A DNA stretch of 50,488 nt from a filamentous cyanobacterium ESFC-1 (GCA_000380225.1 KB904821.1:2096112-2146599), one strand, 5' to 3'; positions 1 through 8,318 are shown, counted from the stretch's first letter. Notes: generated by a model from the letters alone, not told the origin. Made by a program: numbers and translations.

Positions 1-168
1 GCGCTTAAGGACGGCTTTGTGCTACACTGTCAACTAAGTACGGTCGGGCAGATCGGAACAATGCTCGTCGAGGGCAAAGAGATCGGGGCTAATACTTCGG
101 TATCAGCGCTTACTCTCCCAATGAAGCCTGACTACCCGCTCCTTAAGGACGGGGAGTTGTCAAGAAAC
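1..168 (+). mobile_element. Right end of an IS200/IS605-type element (tnpB tail, possible omega-RNA and terminal hairpin)
   Basis: The reading frame open from position 1 encodes a tail containing LSTVGQIGT, which resembles the variable C-terminal tail of cyanobacterial TnpB proteins. It is followed by an imperfect hairpin (135-156, core CCTTAAGG) and the motif GGAGTTGTCAAG ending at 165. The same hairpin-plus-AGTTGTCAAG arrangement occurs on the minus strand near 5375-5400. In IS200/IS605 elements the right end carries a subterminal hairpin, and the 3' end of tnpB overlaps the guide (omega) RNA. The element therefore probably lies mostly left of the window. The frame continues to a stop at 201, inside the antisense of parA. 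Family assignment is by pattern only. Confidence 0.5.
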
Positions 169-1062
169 CTAACTGCCCTTAATGGCAGCAATCTTTTGTA
201 AAAATTCTTCAGTCAACTTAGAAAATGCTTTTGACCCCGGAGAACTTGCCGCCGAAACCACCACAGGGGTAAACATATCTACCGCTTTAGCGACATTCAC
301 ATCCATCGGAATGCGATTTTCAAAAACTTGACTTTTATCGAAATCTTGCTCGACTCTTTGAATCACTTGTTGATAATAACGACTGCTGAATAAGCCCCCA
401 GAAAGAATAAAAACAATACCGAGTAAGTTTAAATCAATATCCGGGGCGTGGATTTTTTTGAGTTTAGCAATGCGCCGTTCTAGGAGTTGAATCCCCACTA
501 GAGAAAGGGGTTCGGGACGGGCGGGTAAAAGGTAAAAATCGCTGGCGACAATACCACTACGAGTCAACAAATTATAACCGGGCGCACAATCCGTCAAAAT
601 ATAGTCGTAATCATCTAAAACGGGTTCGATAATGTTAGGAATGAGCGTACCTTCAAAGTCTTGCCAAACTTGACTAAAGTTGAGGTCGTCTTGATTGGCG
701 GTTTCTTTGTGTAGGGTTTCAGAAATGATGTATTCGTCGTAGAGTTCGATATCACCCGGTAATAAATCTAAGCCGGGAATATCGCAAACTGATGGCACGA
801 TAAAGTCCGGTGTAGCGTATTTGCGATTGATATAGGGGCGAATAATTTTATCAATTAAATAACTAATGGTTTGGCGCTTTTTGCGAATTTTGGCGAAATC
901 GTGGGGAGCAATGACGCTGAGGGTGGCGCTAATTTGGGAATCGAGGTCTAAAATTAAAACTCGCTTGCCGTAATTTTTGGCTAAACAAGTTGCGAGGTTG
1001 ACGGTAAGGGTTGTTTTACCGACACCGCCTTTCATATTCACGGTGGTGAGAACCAGTGCCAT
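169..1062 (-). CDS. ParA/Soj-family ATPase, orphan
   Basis: This is a 297-residue P-loop ATPase of the ParA/MinD (AAA_31) family. The N-terminus carries the deviant Walker A motif KGGVGKTT (about residues 11-18) in its usual setting TTVNMKGGVGKTT, a Walker A' segment LILDLDSQ, and a Walker B-like segment YILTDCAPG near residue 155. Such proteins use ATP-dependent dimerisation to position DNA or large protein complexes. No parB-like gene or centromere-like repeat is visible nearby, so its cargo is unknown. The ATG at 1062 immediately precedes the conserved strand. The stop codon lies only 3-4 bp from the end of the IS200/IS605-type element, so the insertion spared the gene. Role in plasmid or chromosome segregation cannot be decided here. 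Confidence 0.85.
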   Translation of the reverse strand: MALVLTTVNMKGGVGKTTLTVNLATCLAKNYGKRVLILDLDSQISATLSVIAPHDFAKIRKKRQTISYLIDKIIRPYINRKYATPDFIVPSVCDIPGLDLLPGDIELYDEYIISETLHKETANQDDLNFSQVWQDFEGTLIPNIIEPVLDDYDYILTDCAPGYNLLTRSGIVASDFYLLPARPEPLSLVGIQLLERRIAKLKKIHAPDIDLNLLGIVFILSGGLFSSRYYQQVIQRVEQDFDKSQVFENRIPMDVNVAKAVDMFTPVVVSAASSPGSKAFSKLTEEFLQKIAAIKGS

Positions 1063-1209
1063 GCGATCGCGCTTTTTTAAGTTGAATGTACGATTTTTGA
1101 TTATATCGGTACACCGGGAGGCGCGATCGCGGTAGTTTTAGATCGTCATGAACAGATCGAGACCATCTAAAACAGGATAATAGCGCCCAATTGTTAGGAA
1201 AGAAAGCCG

Positions 1210-2649
1210 ATGACAGTAGAAGAAAATAAAATGGACTCGGTGGGTCAACAGCCCCCACCCCCACAACCCGACGGTTTCTTAGGAAAAGTGGCAAATTATT
1301 TTGATTTTGCCGAAAATCGCACCAACTTCCGCACCGAAACCTTAGCCGGAGTCGCCACCTTCATGACAATGGCTTATATTTTGGTGGTAAATCCGTTAAT
1401 TTTGTCCGATGCCATCTTTTTACAGGAGTCTGGCGACTTATTCACCGAGTTAGCCGTCGCAACTGCCGTTTCCGCCGCGATTGGCACGTTAGCGATGGCT
1501 TTACTGGCCAACTATCCTTTCGCCCTCGCCCCCGGTATGGGGATTAATGCCTTTTTTGCCTATACGGTGGTTTTAGGCCTGGGGATCGACTGGAGAGTGG
1601 CGTTAGCTTGCGTTTTTGTCGAGGGGTTGGTATTCATTGCCCTCACTCTCACCGACATTCGCCGCCATCTGATCACCGCCATCCCCAGTGCCATTAAAGC
1701 TGCAACCACTGTGGGGATTGGTTTGTTTCTAGCCTTGATTGGCTTGAAAGGAAACCCCGAAATTGGCGGTGCGGGGTTGATTGTTCCCAATGACGTGACC
1801 TTCGTCAGCTTTGGTAATATCGCCCTACCCCAGACGATTATGGCGATTGTAGGGATATTGCTCACGGCTTTCTTTCTCGCGCGTCGGATTCGCGGGGCGT
1901 TGCTGTGGGGCATTGTGGGAACCGCTTTACTCGGTTGGGTTTTCGGCATTGCGCCGCCCCCAGAAGGCATTGTGTCCCTTCCTGCTGCACCGACGCATTT
2001 ATTCGGGGCTGCTTTCACGGGACTAGCTGAGTTAACGGGGGGTAATGCCTGGGATTTTATCGCCGTGTTGTTTGTATTTTTGTTTGTGGATATGTTCGAC
2101 ACCATTGGCACCTTAGCCGGGGTGGGGACGCAAGCGGGGTATATTGACGAAAACGGCGAGTTACCCAAGGCGAATAAGGCCCTGAGTGCTGACGCGATCG
2201 CGACGACGACAGGGGCGATTATGGGAACATCTAGTGTTACTACCTTTGTCGAATCGGCCGCGGGGGTTGCAGAAGGGGGACGGACTGGGTTTACCGCTTT
2301 GGTTGTAGCGGCATTGTTTGTAGTTTCTTTGATTTTTACGCCTATTTTCGCCGCTATTCCCGGTTTTGCCACGGCTCCGGCGTTGTTAATCGTCGGTGTG
2401 TTTATGATGGCCAGTATCACCACCATTCGCTGGCAAGATATCACCGAAGCCTTACCCGCCTTTTTGACGATCTTTTTTATTCCTTTTGGTTTTTCCATTG
2501 CTGAAGGTTTAGCCCTGGGCTTGATTACCTATCCCCTGATGAAAATTTTTGCCGGAAAACCCCAAGATGTTCCCGTTGTGACTTGGATTTTGGCAGTTAT
2601 TTTTGTGGCGCGATTTATCTTTATGGCCGTGCGATTTGGTGAAATTTAA
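1210..2649 (+). CDS. NCS2 family purine permease (AzgA/PbuG-like)
   Basis: This is a 479-residue, highly hydrophobic transporter of about 12-14 membrane spans. Conserved AzgA-subfamily stretches include MAYILVVNP near residue 50, PGMGINAFFAY near 110, DTIGTLAGVG near 300 and the segment around GTSSVTTFVES near 340. Members of this subfamily of nucleobase-cation symporter 2 import adenine, guanine or hypoxanthine with protons. The length is typical. The ATG at 1210 has a GGAAAGAA ribosome-binding stretch just upstream. It is transcribed divergently from parA. No purine riboswitch-like fold was recognised in the 147-bp gap. Exact substrate is inferred from the subfamily only. Confidence 0.9.
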   Translation: MTVEENKMDSVGQQPPPPQPDGFLGKVANYFDFAENRTNFRTETLAGVATFMTMAYILVVNPLILSDAIFLQESGDLFTELAVATAVSAAIGTLAMALLANYPFALAPGMGINAFFAYTVVLGLGIDWRVALACVFVEGLVFIALTLTDIRRHLITAIPSAIKAATTVGIGLFLALIGLKGNPEIGGAGLIVPNDVTFVSFGNIALPQTIMAIVGILLTAFFLARRIRGALLWGIVGTALLGWVFGIAPPPEGIVSLPAAPTHLFGAAFTGLAELTGGNAWDFIAVLFVFLFVDMFDTIGTLAGVGTQAGYIDENGELPKANKALSADAIATTTGAIMGTSSVTTFVESAAGVAEGGRTGFTALVVAALFVVSLIFTPIFAAIPGFATAPALLIVGVFMMASITTIRWQDITEALPAFLTIFFIPFGFSIAEGLALGLITYPLMKIFAGKPQDVPVVTWILAVIFVARFIFMAVRFGEI

Positions 2650-2751
2650 AGATTCTATCGCGAGATAGATGTAGTCTGGCACACAGACGCGATCGCGCAG
2701 TTGGCTGTAATTTCGATCTCCAGTGAATTAACCTGGTGTGAGAAATTACGA

Positions 2752-4446
2752 ATGAAACGAGTGATTATCGGGGGTTTAGGCGCGATCGCGATCGCCACTG
2801 CCCCCGCAACTGCCCAAATCGACCCCATGACCCAAGTTCCCGGCGCGAGTCAGTTTCGGGATGTGTCGCCCCAAGATTGGGCATTTGAAGCCTTAATGAG
2901 TTTGAGCGATCGCTATGATTGTTTAGTGGGCTATCCCAACGGCACTTTTCGAGGCAACAGTCCCCTCACTCGCTATGAATTTGCCGCCGGTTTGAATGCC
3001 TGTCTCAACCAACTCGAAAGACTGATCGGCATTGGGGAAGTCTCCCCCGAAGACCTCGAAACCCTAGAGCGCTTAATGCGGGAATTTGAAGCGGAATTAG
3101 TAGCCCTCAGCGAGCGAGTAGACTCTTTAGAAGACCGGGTGGGCTTTCTGGAGGATCATCAATTTTCCACTACCACTAAACTCAGTAGCAACGTCTTCAT
3201 CAACCTTACCGAAGCCAGTCCTGCCGGGGATATCAAAGTCGAAACCAACGACATCAACACGTCCCTTAATTTGCGTCGGGCGGCTCGCAACAGCATTACC
3301 AACGCACCCATCGTCAGTACCGCCGAAGAACCTTCAACTACACTAAGTTACCTCAGTTGGATTAACTTCAACACCTCCTTCACCGGACGGGACAACCTCG
3401 CGATTCAACTAGCCGCCGGAACCGGAAACTCCCCCGCAAACGCCCTGGCCTCTGCCGGGTTGTACAATACCTTCGGGGTTCCCTTCACTGACCAAAGCAG
3501 CCTCGGCACTTCTGATGTTGTGATTCGGGAATTGTTTTACACCTTCCCCGTCGGCGAAAAGTTCCGCGTTACAGTGGGCCCGCGCATCAACTGGTATCGC
3601 CACTTCGACGGTAACCGCTACACCTTTTTCCTCACGGGTTCGGGGAGTTTTAACTCTAGCGGTGGTACGCTTGTTAACGCTGTCGATCGCGGTTCGGGAG
3701 CCGTGGTACAGTGGCAATTTAGCGACATAGCCAGCTTAACTGCCGGTTACTTAGGGGAAAATAGCGAATTTCTGCCCAGTCCTTTCTTCAACACCTCCTC
3801 AGACCCGTCTAAGGGCTTGTTTGGCCCCACCAGTACCACCACGGTTCAGCTTTCAGTCAACCCGATTAACAACGTTAGCTTTAACGCCTTCTATACCTAC
3901 TCGAAACTAGACAACAACGTTCCCATTCTCGATCAAAATGGTAACACCACCGGTTTCGGGGTTGGGGGTGCAACCAGCGAACCCTTTTACGGGGTGGCCG
4001 ATGACGGCTTTGGCGGTACAATTAACGACGCGATCGCGCACACTTTCGCCATTAACGGTAGTTGGGCCATTACGCCGAATATTGGCTTATTTGGACGCTA
4101 TACCTACGGCATTACCAACATCGATCCGGTAACGGCGGGTCGTCCAGACGGTGAAATTCGCGCCCAATCCCTACAACTCGGCGTGGCTTTCCCGGATTTA
4201 GGCAAACAAGGCGCACTCGGTACTGTCTCTTACTTACTGCCCTTTTCGATTCTTGAAGGGCGTAATTTCTTGGCTTCTGGGGGCGGTAATGGTGGCATTC
4301 AGTACGAATTTGAAGCGACGTACTTCTATCCCCTCTCGCGCAATATTGCTTTGGTTCCGGCGTTTTACTTCATCGGTAATGCGAATAACTTTAGCGACAA
4401 TCCCAATATTTATGTGTTCAACCTGCGAACCCAGTTTAGTTTCTAG
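2752..4446 (+). CDS. Iron uptake porin family outer-membrane protein (SLH domain + OprB-type barrel)
   Basis: I chose the ATG at 2752 rather than the in-frame TTG at 2701 because it begins a clear signal peptide (MKRVIIGG, cleavage near ATAQ). The 564-residue protein then has one SLH domain (FRDVSPQDWAFEAL and the following YPNGTFRGNSPLTRYEFA, about residues 35-95). A short coiled coil with LERL/LVALSERVDSLEDR heptads comes next (about 95-145), then a beta-barrel ending in the terminal Phe typical of outer-membrane proteins (RTQFSF). Cyanobacteria make many such SLH-OprB porins, in which the SLH domain holds peptidoglycan-linked polymer and the barrel passes small solutes or inorganic iron. 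It stands alone between the permease and a repeat-rich gap. Confidence 0.85.
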   Translation: MKRVIIGGLGAIAIATAPATAQIDPMTQVPGASQFRDVSPQDWAFEALMSLSDRYDCLVGYPNGTFRGNSPLTRYEFAAGLNACLNQLERLIGIGEVSPEDLETLERLMREFEAELVALSERVDSLEDRVGFLEDHQFSTTTKLSSNVFINLTEASPAGDIKVETNDINTSLNLRRAARNSITNAPIVSTAEEPSTTLSYLSWINFNTSFTGRDNLAIQLAAGTGNSPANALASAGLYNTFGVPFTDQSSLGTSDVVIRELFYTFPVGEKFRVTVGPRINWYRHFDGNRYTFFLTGSGSFNSSGGTLVNAVDRGSGAVVQWQFSDIASLTAGYLGENSEFLPSPFFNTSSDPSKGLFGPTSTTTVQLSVNPINNVSFNAFYTYSKLDNNVPILDQNGNTTGFGVGGATSEPFYGVADDGFGGTINDAIAHTFAINGSWAITPNIGLFGRYTYGITNIDPVTAGRPDGEIRAQSLQLGVAFPDLGKQGALGTVSYLLPFSILEGRNFLASGGGNGGIQYEFEATYFYPLSRNIALVPAFYFIGNANNFSDNPNIYVFNLRTQFSF

Positions 4447-4464
4447 CTAGGGCAAATCATCTTT

Positions 4465-4489
4465 TAGGATGCGTTATCATCGCATCCTA
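4465..4489 (+). terminator. Hairpin after the porin gene
   Basis: TAGGATGCG and CGCATCCTA form a perfect 9-bp stem with a 7-nt loop, about 20 bp after the porin stop codon. There is no T-run after it, so it may be a rho-independent-like end or a small repeat rather than a strong terminator. Confidence 0.4.
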
Positions 4490-4521
4490 CTGGACTGTTC
4501 CAGCTAAAATTGTTCTTTAGC

Positions 4522-4979
4522 GTAGTGGCGCGACACAGCTAAAAATGTGCTTTATTGTAGGGTGGGTTAGGCGGCTAGAATCTAGGCTATGACTGCAATC
4601 TAGTTATCCGCCGTAACCCACCATTTAAAGTGTGTCGCGCCAGTAGTGTCGTGACACGCCTTAATTTGTGCGATAGTTACAACCGCCAAAATATTAAATT
4701 TCGGTGCGTTACGCTGCGCGCTAACAGCACCCTACCTAAAGCCTTATTTTAGCTGTGTCACGACAGTAGTGGCTCGACACAGCTTAATTTGTGCGATAGT
4801 CACCATCGTTAAAATGCTTGTATTTTGGTGCGTTACGCTACGCTAACGACACCCTACCTATAGCCTCATTTTAGCTGTGTCACGCTAGTAGGGTGGGTTA
4901 GGCGGCTAAAACTCATGCTATGACTGTAATAAGCGCAATCCGCCGTAACCCACCGTTTAAGGTGAAACATTCCACTACT
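4522..4979. repeat. Head-to-tail array of four MITE-like inverted-repeat elements
   Basis: Four units abut each other at 4522-4645, 4643-4769, 4766-4890 and 4887-4979. The first three are bounded by inverted ends of the type TAGTGGCGCGACACA and its imperfect complement, so each can fold on itself. Two cores alternate: one has GGGTGGGTTAGGCGG...CCGCCGTAACCCACC (units 1 and 4), the other GGTGCGTTACGC...GCTAAC.GCACCCTACC (units 2 and 3). Junctions share the TAG/CTA boundary, as if each copy inserted at the end of the previous one. There is no coding capacity. A similar two-unit composite occurs at 16616-16787. This array fills almost all of the 538-bp gap between the porin and the broken Rpn-like gene. 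Confidence 0.75.
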
Positions 4980-4984
4980 GGCTT

Positions 4985-5374
4985 TTATTGTGCAGAAAAT
5001 CGGGCTAACAATTCTGCACGAGAGGCGTTGAGGAGTATAGGCGTATATTCTTCCACAGGAAGAGAGGCAATACTCGCGACAATAGCCGCTAATTCCTCAT
5101 CAATAGCACCAAAACGGGTTTCCAGCATCGTCTCGACAAAGCGACGGCTAGAGCGCTGTTCCCCTTCAGCTCTGCCTTCAGCTCTGCCTTCAGCTCTGCC
5201 TTCAGCTCTGCCTTCAGCTTTGGCTTCTTGGCGAATATCAGCCATCGCTTCTTCATACATTTCAGTCAGAGTCATAATCAACTCCCGATCTTCTCGATCT
5301 AAATCTTGTTGGTTTTGCTGTCGTTTGGTCAACAGCGAAATCAGGGTTCTTACTAATTTTATGATATCCGCCCT
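4985..5374 (-). pseudogene. C-terminal fragment of an Rpn/PD-(D/E)XK-like cyanobacterial protein, separated by an insertion
   Basis: The about 130-residue fragment begins inside the insertion boundary and reads ADIIKLVRTLISLL, then QDLDREDRELIMTLTEMYEEAM, a Glu/Arg/Gly-rich spacer made of four EGRA repeats, and a C-terminal helical region (FGAIDEELAAIVASI). This is the usual C-terminal half of the family whose N-terminal half lies at 5863-6434 on the same strand. In intact relatives the two halves are contiguous. Reading frame and style are preserved, so decay is recent. The EGRA repeats come from a 12-bp tandem repeat at 5165-5212. An internal restart producing this fragment alone is possible but unsupported. 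Confidence 0.65.
5165..5212 (-). repeat. 12-bp tandem repeat encoding EGRA units
   Basis: Four perfect copies of TTCAGCTCTGCC (plus strand) encode the EGRA repeat on the minus strand. Because the unit is a multiple of three, copy-number change would keep the frame. Confidence 0.85.
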
Positions 5375-5862
5375 TGACAACTCCTCGCCGTAAACGGTCG
5401 AGGATTCTCGTTTCTTTCAGATTGCCTCTTAGCTAGACCTCAGATCAACAGATACCTAAATATCCTCCCCTTAATCCCCGCCAGACCGACTCAACGAGCG
5501 TTTTATCTTTTGGTTTCTTCCCCAAGATACGCCCTGCCCGGACGCAAAAGCGGTGCGACCCCGCGTCGCCGTAAGACGAGCGACCCCGCGCCGCCGTAAG
5601 ACGAGCGACCCCGCGCCGCCGTAAGGCGCAAGGGAATGCGCGAGTAGCAAGGGAACGCGCGAGTAGCAAGGGAACGCGCACCAAGACAGTTTGTTTTCAC
5701 AACTACACCCTTAAAGTTTTACATCAACAAGGATTGTGCTGAAAACCCCTGACTTTAACTATTGAGTTGGTTAGGTTTGTTGTAGTGCGGCCCACATTAC
5801 TGGTCACTCGCACACCGATATTATAATATAAAGCCGTCCTTGAAGGACGGGGCTTTAAACCC
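5375..5862 (-). mobile_element. Non-autonomous IS200/IS605 derivative (PATE-like) interrupting a gene
   Basis: The segment between the two halves of the broken gene has a left-end hairpin at 5831-5855 (AAGCC-GTCCTT...AGGACGG-GGCTT). At the other end lies a hairpin (CCTCG-CCGT...ACGG-CGAGG, about 5384-5404) followed on the minus strand by AGTTGTCAAG. Both ends resemble the element end at 135-165. About 490 bp remain, with no transposase frame. A GTG-started stub (MKTNCLG) leads into tandem repeats, and then sequence resembling the 3' end of tnpB/omega-RNA follows. This is best read as an internally deleted element mobilised by a TnpA elsewhere. Boundaries are accurate to a few bases only. Confidence 0.6.
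5555..5682. repeat. Two adjacent GC-rich tandem repeats inside the insertion
   Basis: Three copies of a 25-bp unit (5555-5579, 5580-5604, 5605-5629; core CGACCCCGCG..GCCGTAAG) are followed directly by two and a half copies of a 19-bp unit (5630-5648, 5649-5667, 5668-5682; core AAGGGAACGCGCGAG). They are much richer in GC than the surrounding DNA. The open frames across them (RSLATRAFPC-like) are by-products of the repeats. Confidence 0.8.
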
Positions 5863-6434
5863 AGAATTTTTGGTAATGGTAGATCGGGGGACAGGGCTTC
5901 AAGTTCTAACACCGCTTGACGTTGAACGCTTCCGCGACCAAGTAAGCGCAGCCACAGGGTTTCGGGAGTTACAGGAAGTTGGTGGATGACGATAAAGGCG
6001 GTTTTGAAAATGTCACCGCAAAAGTAAATCCCGGCTTCGTTTGCAACGGCGTTACAGCTTTCTAGCAGGTTAGCAGAAGCGGTGGGAGTGAGAATCCACA
6101 AACGGGGAAGTTGGTCTTCACTGATGCGGGCTTGATTCCGGTTGGCTTGTCTTTCCCATTCTTGTTGAAGGGTAAGGAGTTTGAGTAAACAAGTGCGAAT
6201 CTCATTTTTGCTGACGGGGTTGCGGAAGGGTTCAAATAAGGCGGGAGTGTTGGTTAAACGTCCTAAAAGCCCTAATTCGTCTCGTCGGGGGTTTTCCCCG
6301 TCAAAGGGGGTGAAAAATAGGTCAATATAACGAACTTCGGAGGAAACTTCTTTGTTGGCTTCGACGGTTCCGAGGGGAGAAAGGAGTTCGCTCAGGTATT
6401 GTTTGGCAAATTGGTCATGAATGAAGCGAGTCAC
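5724..6434 (-). pseudogene. N-terminal part of the interrupted Rpn/PD-(D/E)XK-like protein
   Basis: The gene starts at a GTG (6434) and begins TRFIHDQFAKQYLSELL, the characteristic opening of a large cyanobacterial family related to the Rpn/transposase-like PD-(D/E)XK nucleases. The segment YIDLFFTP supplies the likely active-site Asp region. Family similarity continues to about residue 190 (AVLELEALSPDLPLPKI). From about position 5863 the frame runs into the IS200/IS605-type insertion and reads 46 unrelated residues before stopping at 5724. The rest of the original protein is found at 4985-5374. The product is unlikely to be functional. No ribosome-binding site is obvious before the GTG. Confidence 0.65.
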
Positions 6435-6468
6435 AGGAGAATGTTGAGAGATTTGAGAAAATTATAGC

Positions 6469-6502
6469 AAAACCCCGGTTTTTCCCATAAACCGGGGTTT
6501 TT
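6469..6502. terminator. Bidirectional intrinsic terminator
   Basis: AAAACCCCGGTTT and AAACCGGGGTTTT form a long G+C-centred stem with A-tracts and T-tracts on both sides, so it can stop transcription in either direction. On the minus strand it ends the Cys-rich small gene. Confidence 0.75.
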
Positions 6503-6518
6503 AGTCCTAAATCATGCT

Positions 6519-6722
6519 TTAGATATCGTCAGGGATGACCCATTTTGTCGGCTCTGAGAGCTTTTTCATACGGGCAACTTCGGCGATTTCGAGCATTTTG
6601 TCGAGGGGAGTGTCAGAGATGAAGTTGGAGGCTTCTGCGGCAAATTCTTTGTTGGGACAATCATCCCCTAAGACACAACCATTGACACAGGCTTCGGCGC
6701 AGTTAATATTGTGTTTATCCAT
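6519..6722 (-). CDS. Small cysteine-rich conserved cyanobacterial protein
   Basis: The ATG at 6722 is preferred over the upstream in-frame start at 6740 because GAAGGAACC lies just upstream of it. The 67-residue product has an N-terminal cluster with spacing C-x3-C-x3-C-x5-C (Cys 8, 12, 16, 22). An acidic helical part follows (DTPLDKMLEIAE), ending WVIPDDI. The spacing suggests a metal or iron-sulfur site, but I know of no assigned function. I recognise the general pattern from other cyanobacterial genomes as a short conserved hypothetical protein. It is monocistronic, with a terminator right after it. Confidence 0.75.
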   Translation of the reverse strand: MDKHNINCAEACVNGCVLGDDCPNKEFAAEASNFISDTPLDKMLEIAEVARMKKLSEPTKWVIPDDI

Positions 6723-6818
6723 AATGAGGTTCCTTCTCAAGCTTTAACGATCGATTAATAGCTTTTTTGACTTTTGTAAAGCGGTGCTGATAATTTTAGC
6801 CTAGCAAAAGTGGGTAAG

Positions 6819-8318
6819 TTAACGACGGGGACGGCTTGGTCTATTTCTTGGCGATCGCGCGATCGCCCCATTATATATTTTCTCGTTCTGTTTGGCAGAT
6901 TTGAACAAATCTACGATGGGTTTAGGATAATTTTCTCCTAACTTCACATCATAGCGGTTTTGCTCCTCTTGGCTCATTTTCCACGGCTGTAGCGCTAAAT
7001 GGGGTGGTAATGCTTTTAATTCGGGCAGCCAATGTTTGATATATTCTCCTTGGGGGTCGTAATTTTGGGATTGCTTGATAATGTTGAAAAAGCGAAAGCC
7101 CCGCGCATCGTTGCCCACGCCTGCGGTATAATTCCAGTTGCCCCAATTACTGCACACATCGTAATCAATCAGCAGGGATTCAAACCATTCTGCCCCCATT
7201 TGCCAGTTGATGCCGAGGTTTTTAGTCAGAAAGCTGGCGACATTTTGACGACCACGATTCGACATAAAACCTGTGGCGGCAATTTCGCGCATATTGGCAT
7301 CAACTAAGGGATATCCTGTCATCCCGGTTTGCCATTTTTTAAATAAATCTGGGTCTTCTTGCCAGGGAATTTTAATGCCTTGTAAGCCGGATTCATAAAA
7401 GATTTGATTGCCATGTTTATCGCAGATAAAGCGAAAGTAATCCCGCCACATTAATTCAAAAACAAGCCAATAAGTAGATTTATTTTTGATCCGTTGGTCT
7501 TCGTATTCTTGGACTTGTTCGTAAATATAGCGCGGGGAAAGGGAACCGTTGGCTAACCAAGGGGAAAATTTTGAGGAATAATCAGCCCCTAACATTCCGT
7601 TGCGGGTTTCTTTATAATTTTGCAGTAAATCTTGTTCCCAGAAGTAAGTATTCACTCGTTCTAATCCGGCGGTTTCTCCCCCTTTAAAATCAAGAACACC
7701 GCGAGGATCGCTTTGGGGAGTTTCAAGTCCTAAATCGGATAGGGCGGGAATTTCACCAATTTCGATATCGGGGAGTTGGGGCAGGTTTTGGGGAGTGGAG
7801 AAGGTTTTTCTAACAGCAATGTTTTTCTTCTCAATTTCTTTGCGAAATTGGGTGAAAACTTCAGGTAAATTTTCAATGGAAAAGGGCAGATCGTTCTGGT
7901 GAAATAAAGTTGCTTGCCCAAAGGACTTAATTTCTATCCCTAGGGGTCTGAGGATATCATCAAGGGCAATTTCAACTTTGGCTTCTTCAAAGGTAATTTC
8001 TTCGGTGTAGTAAACGGCGTTGATGTCTAAGGTTTTAACTAATTCAGGAATAATGGTTTCGGGTTTTCCTTGACGTATTACTAAGTTGCTTCCGAGTGTT
8101 TGCAAGGATTGCTGTAAATTGAGGACGCTTTCTCGGAGAAATTGCCCTCGGTATGCTCCAGTTTTGGGAAATTTATAGGGTGTTTGGCCAAACTGTCGCG
8201 GATCAAAGCAATATAAAGGGATAATTTGAGCTTGAGTTTGTAAGGCTCGGTGTAGGGTTTCGTTGTCGTGTAAACGCAGATCGTTGCGAAACCAAACGAG
8301 AATACGTTGTAAAGTCAT
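6819..8318 (-). CDS. cry: DASH-family cryptochrome
   Basis: This is a 499-residue photolyase/cryptochrome protein. The N-terminal alpha/beta antenna domain starts ILVWFRNDLRLHDNETL. The C-terminal FAD-binding domain includes NGMLGADYSSKFSPWLANGSLSPRYI, RDYFRF, GYPLVDANMRE, NRGRQNVASFL and the SNWGNWNYTAGVGNDAR block. The DASH-specific stretch FRFFNIIKQSQNYDPQGEYIK-type follows. DASH proteins bind FAD and usually a folate antenna, and repair pyrimidine dimers in single-stranded or looped DNA. A basic, Arg/Pro-rich C-terminal tail (SPRNRPSRPRR) could add nucleic-acid affinity. It is a single gene, divergent from yqeY, and starts at the ATG 8318. Confidence 0.93.
   Translation of the reverse strand: MTLQRILVWFRNDLRLHDNETLHRALQTQAQIIPLYCFDPRQFGQTPYKFPKTGAYRGQFLRESVLNLQQSLQTLGSNLVIRQGKPETIIPELVKTLDINAVYYTEEITFEEAKVEIALDDILRPLGIEIKSFGQATLFHQNDLPFSIENLPEVFTQFRKEIEKKNIAVRKTFSTPQNLPQLPDIEIGEIPALSDLGLETPQSDPRGVLDFKGGETAGLERVNTYFWEQDLLQNYKETRNGMLGADYSSKFSPWLANGSLSPRYIYEQVQEYEDQRIKNKSTYWLVFELMWRDYFRFICDKHGNQIFYESGLQGIKIPWQEDPDLFKKWQTGMTGYPLVDANMREIAATGFMSNRGRQNVASFLTKNLGINWQMGAEWFESLLIDYDVCSNWGNWNYTAGVGNDARGFRFFNIIKQSQNYDPQGEYIKHWLPELKALPPHLALQPWKMSQEEQNRYDVKLGENYPKPIVDLFKSAKQNEKIYNGAIARSPRNRPSRPRR

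Noticed and set aside
1560-2498. Long minus-strand frame opposite the purine permease
   Set aside because: It is the antisense of a clearly conserved transporter, with low-complexity Ala/Pro/Thr content and no ribosome-binding site.
5445-5700. Small Arg/Ala-rich frames in the insertion
   Set aside because: They follow the 25-bp and 19-bp repeats and run through an internally deleted element.
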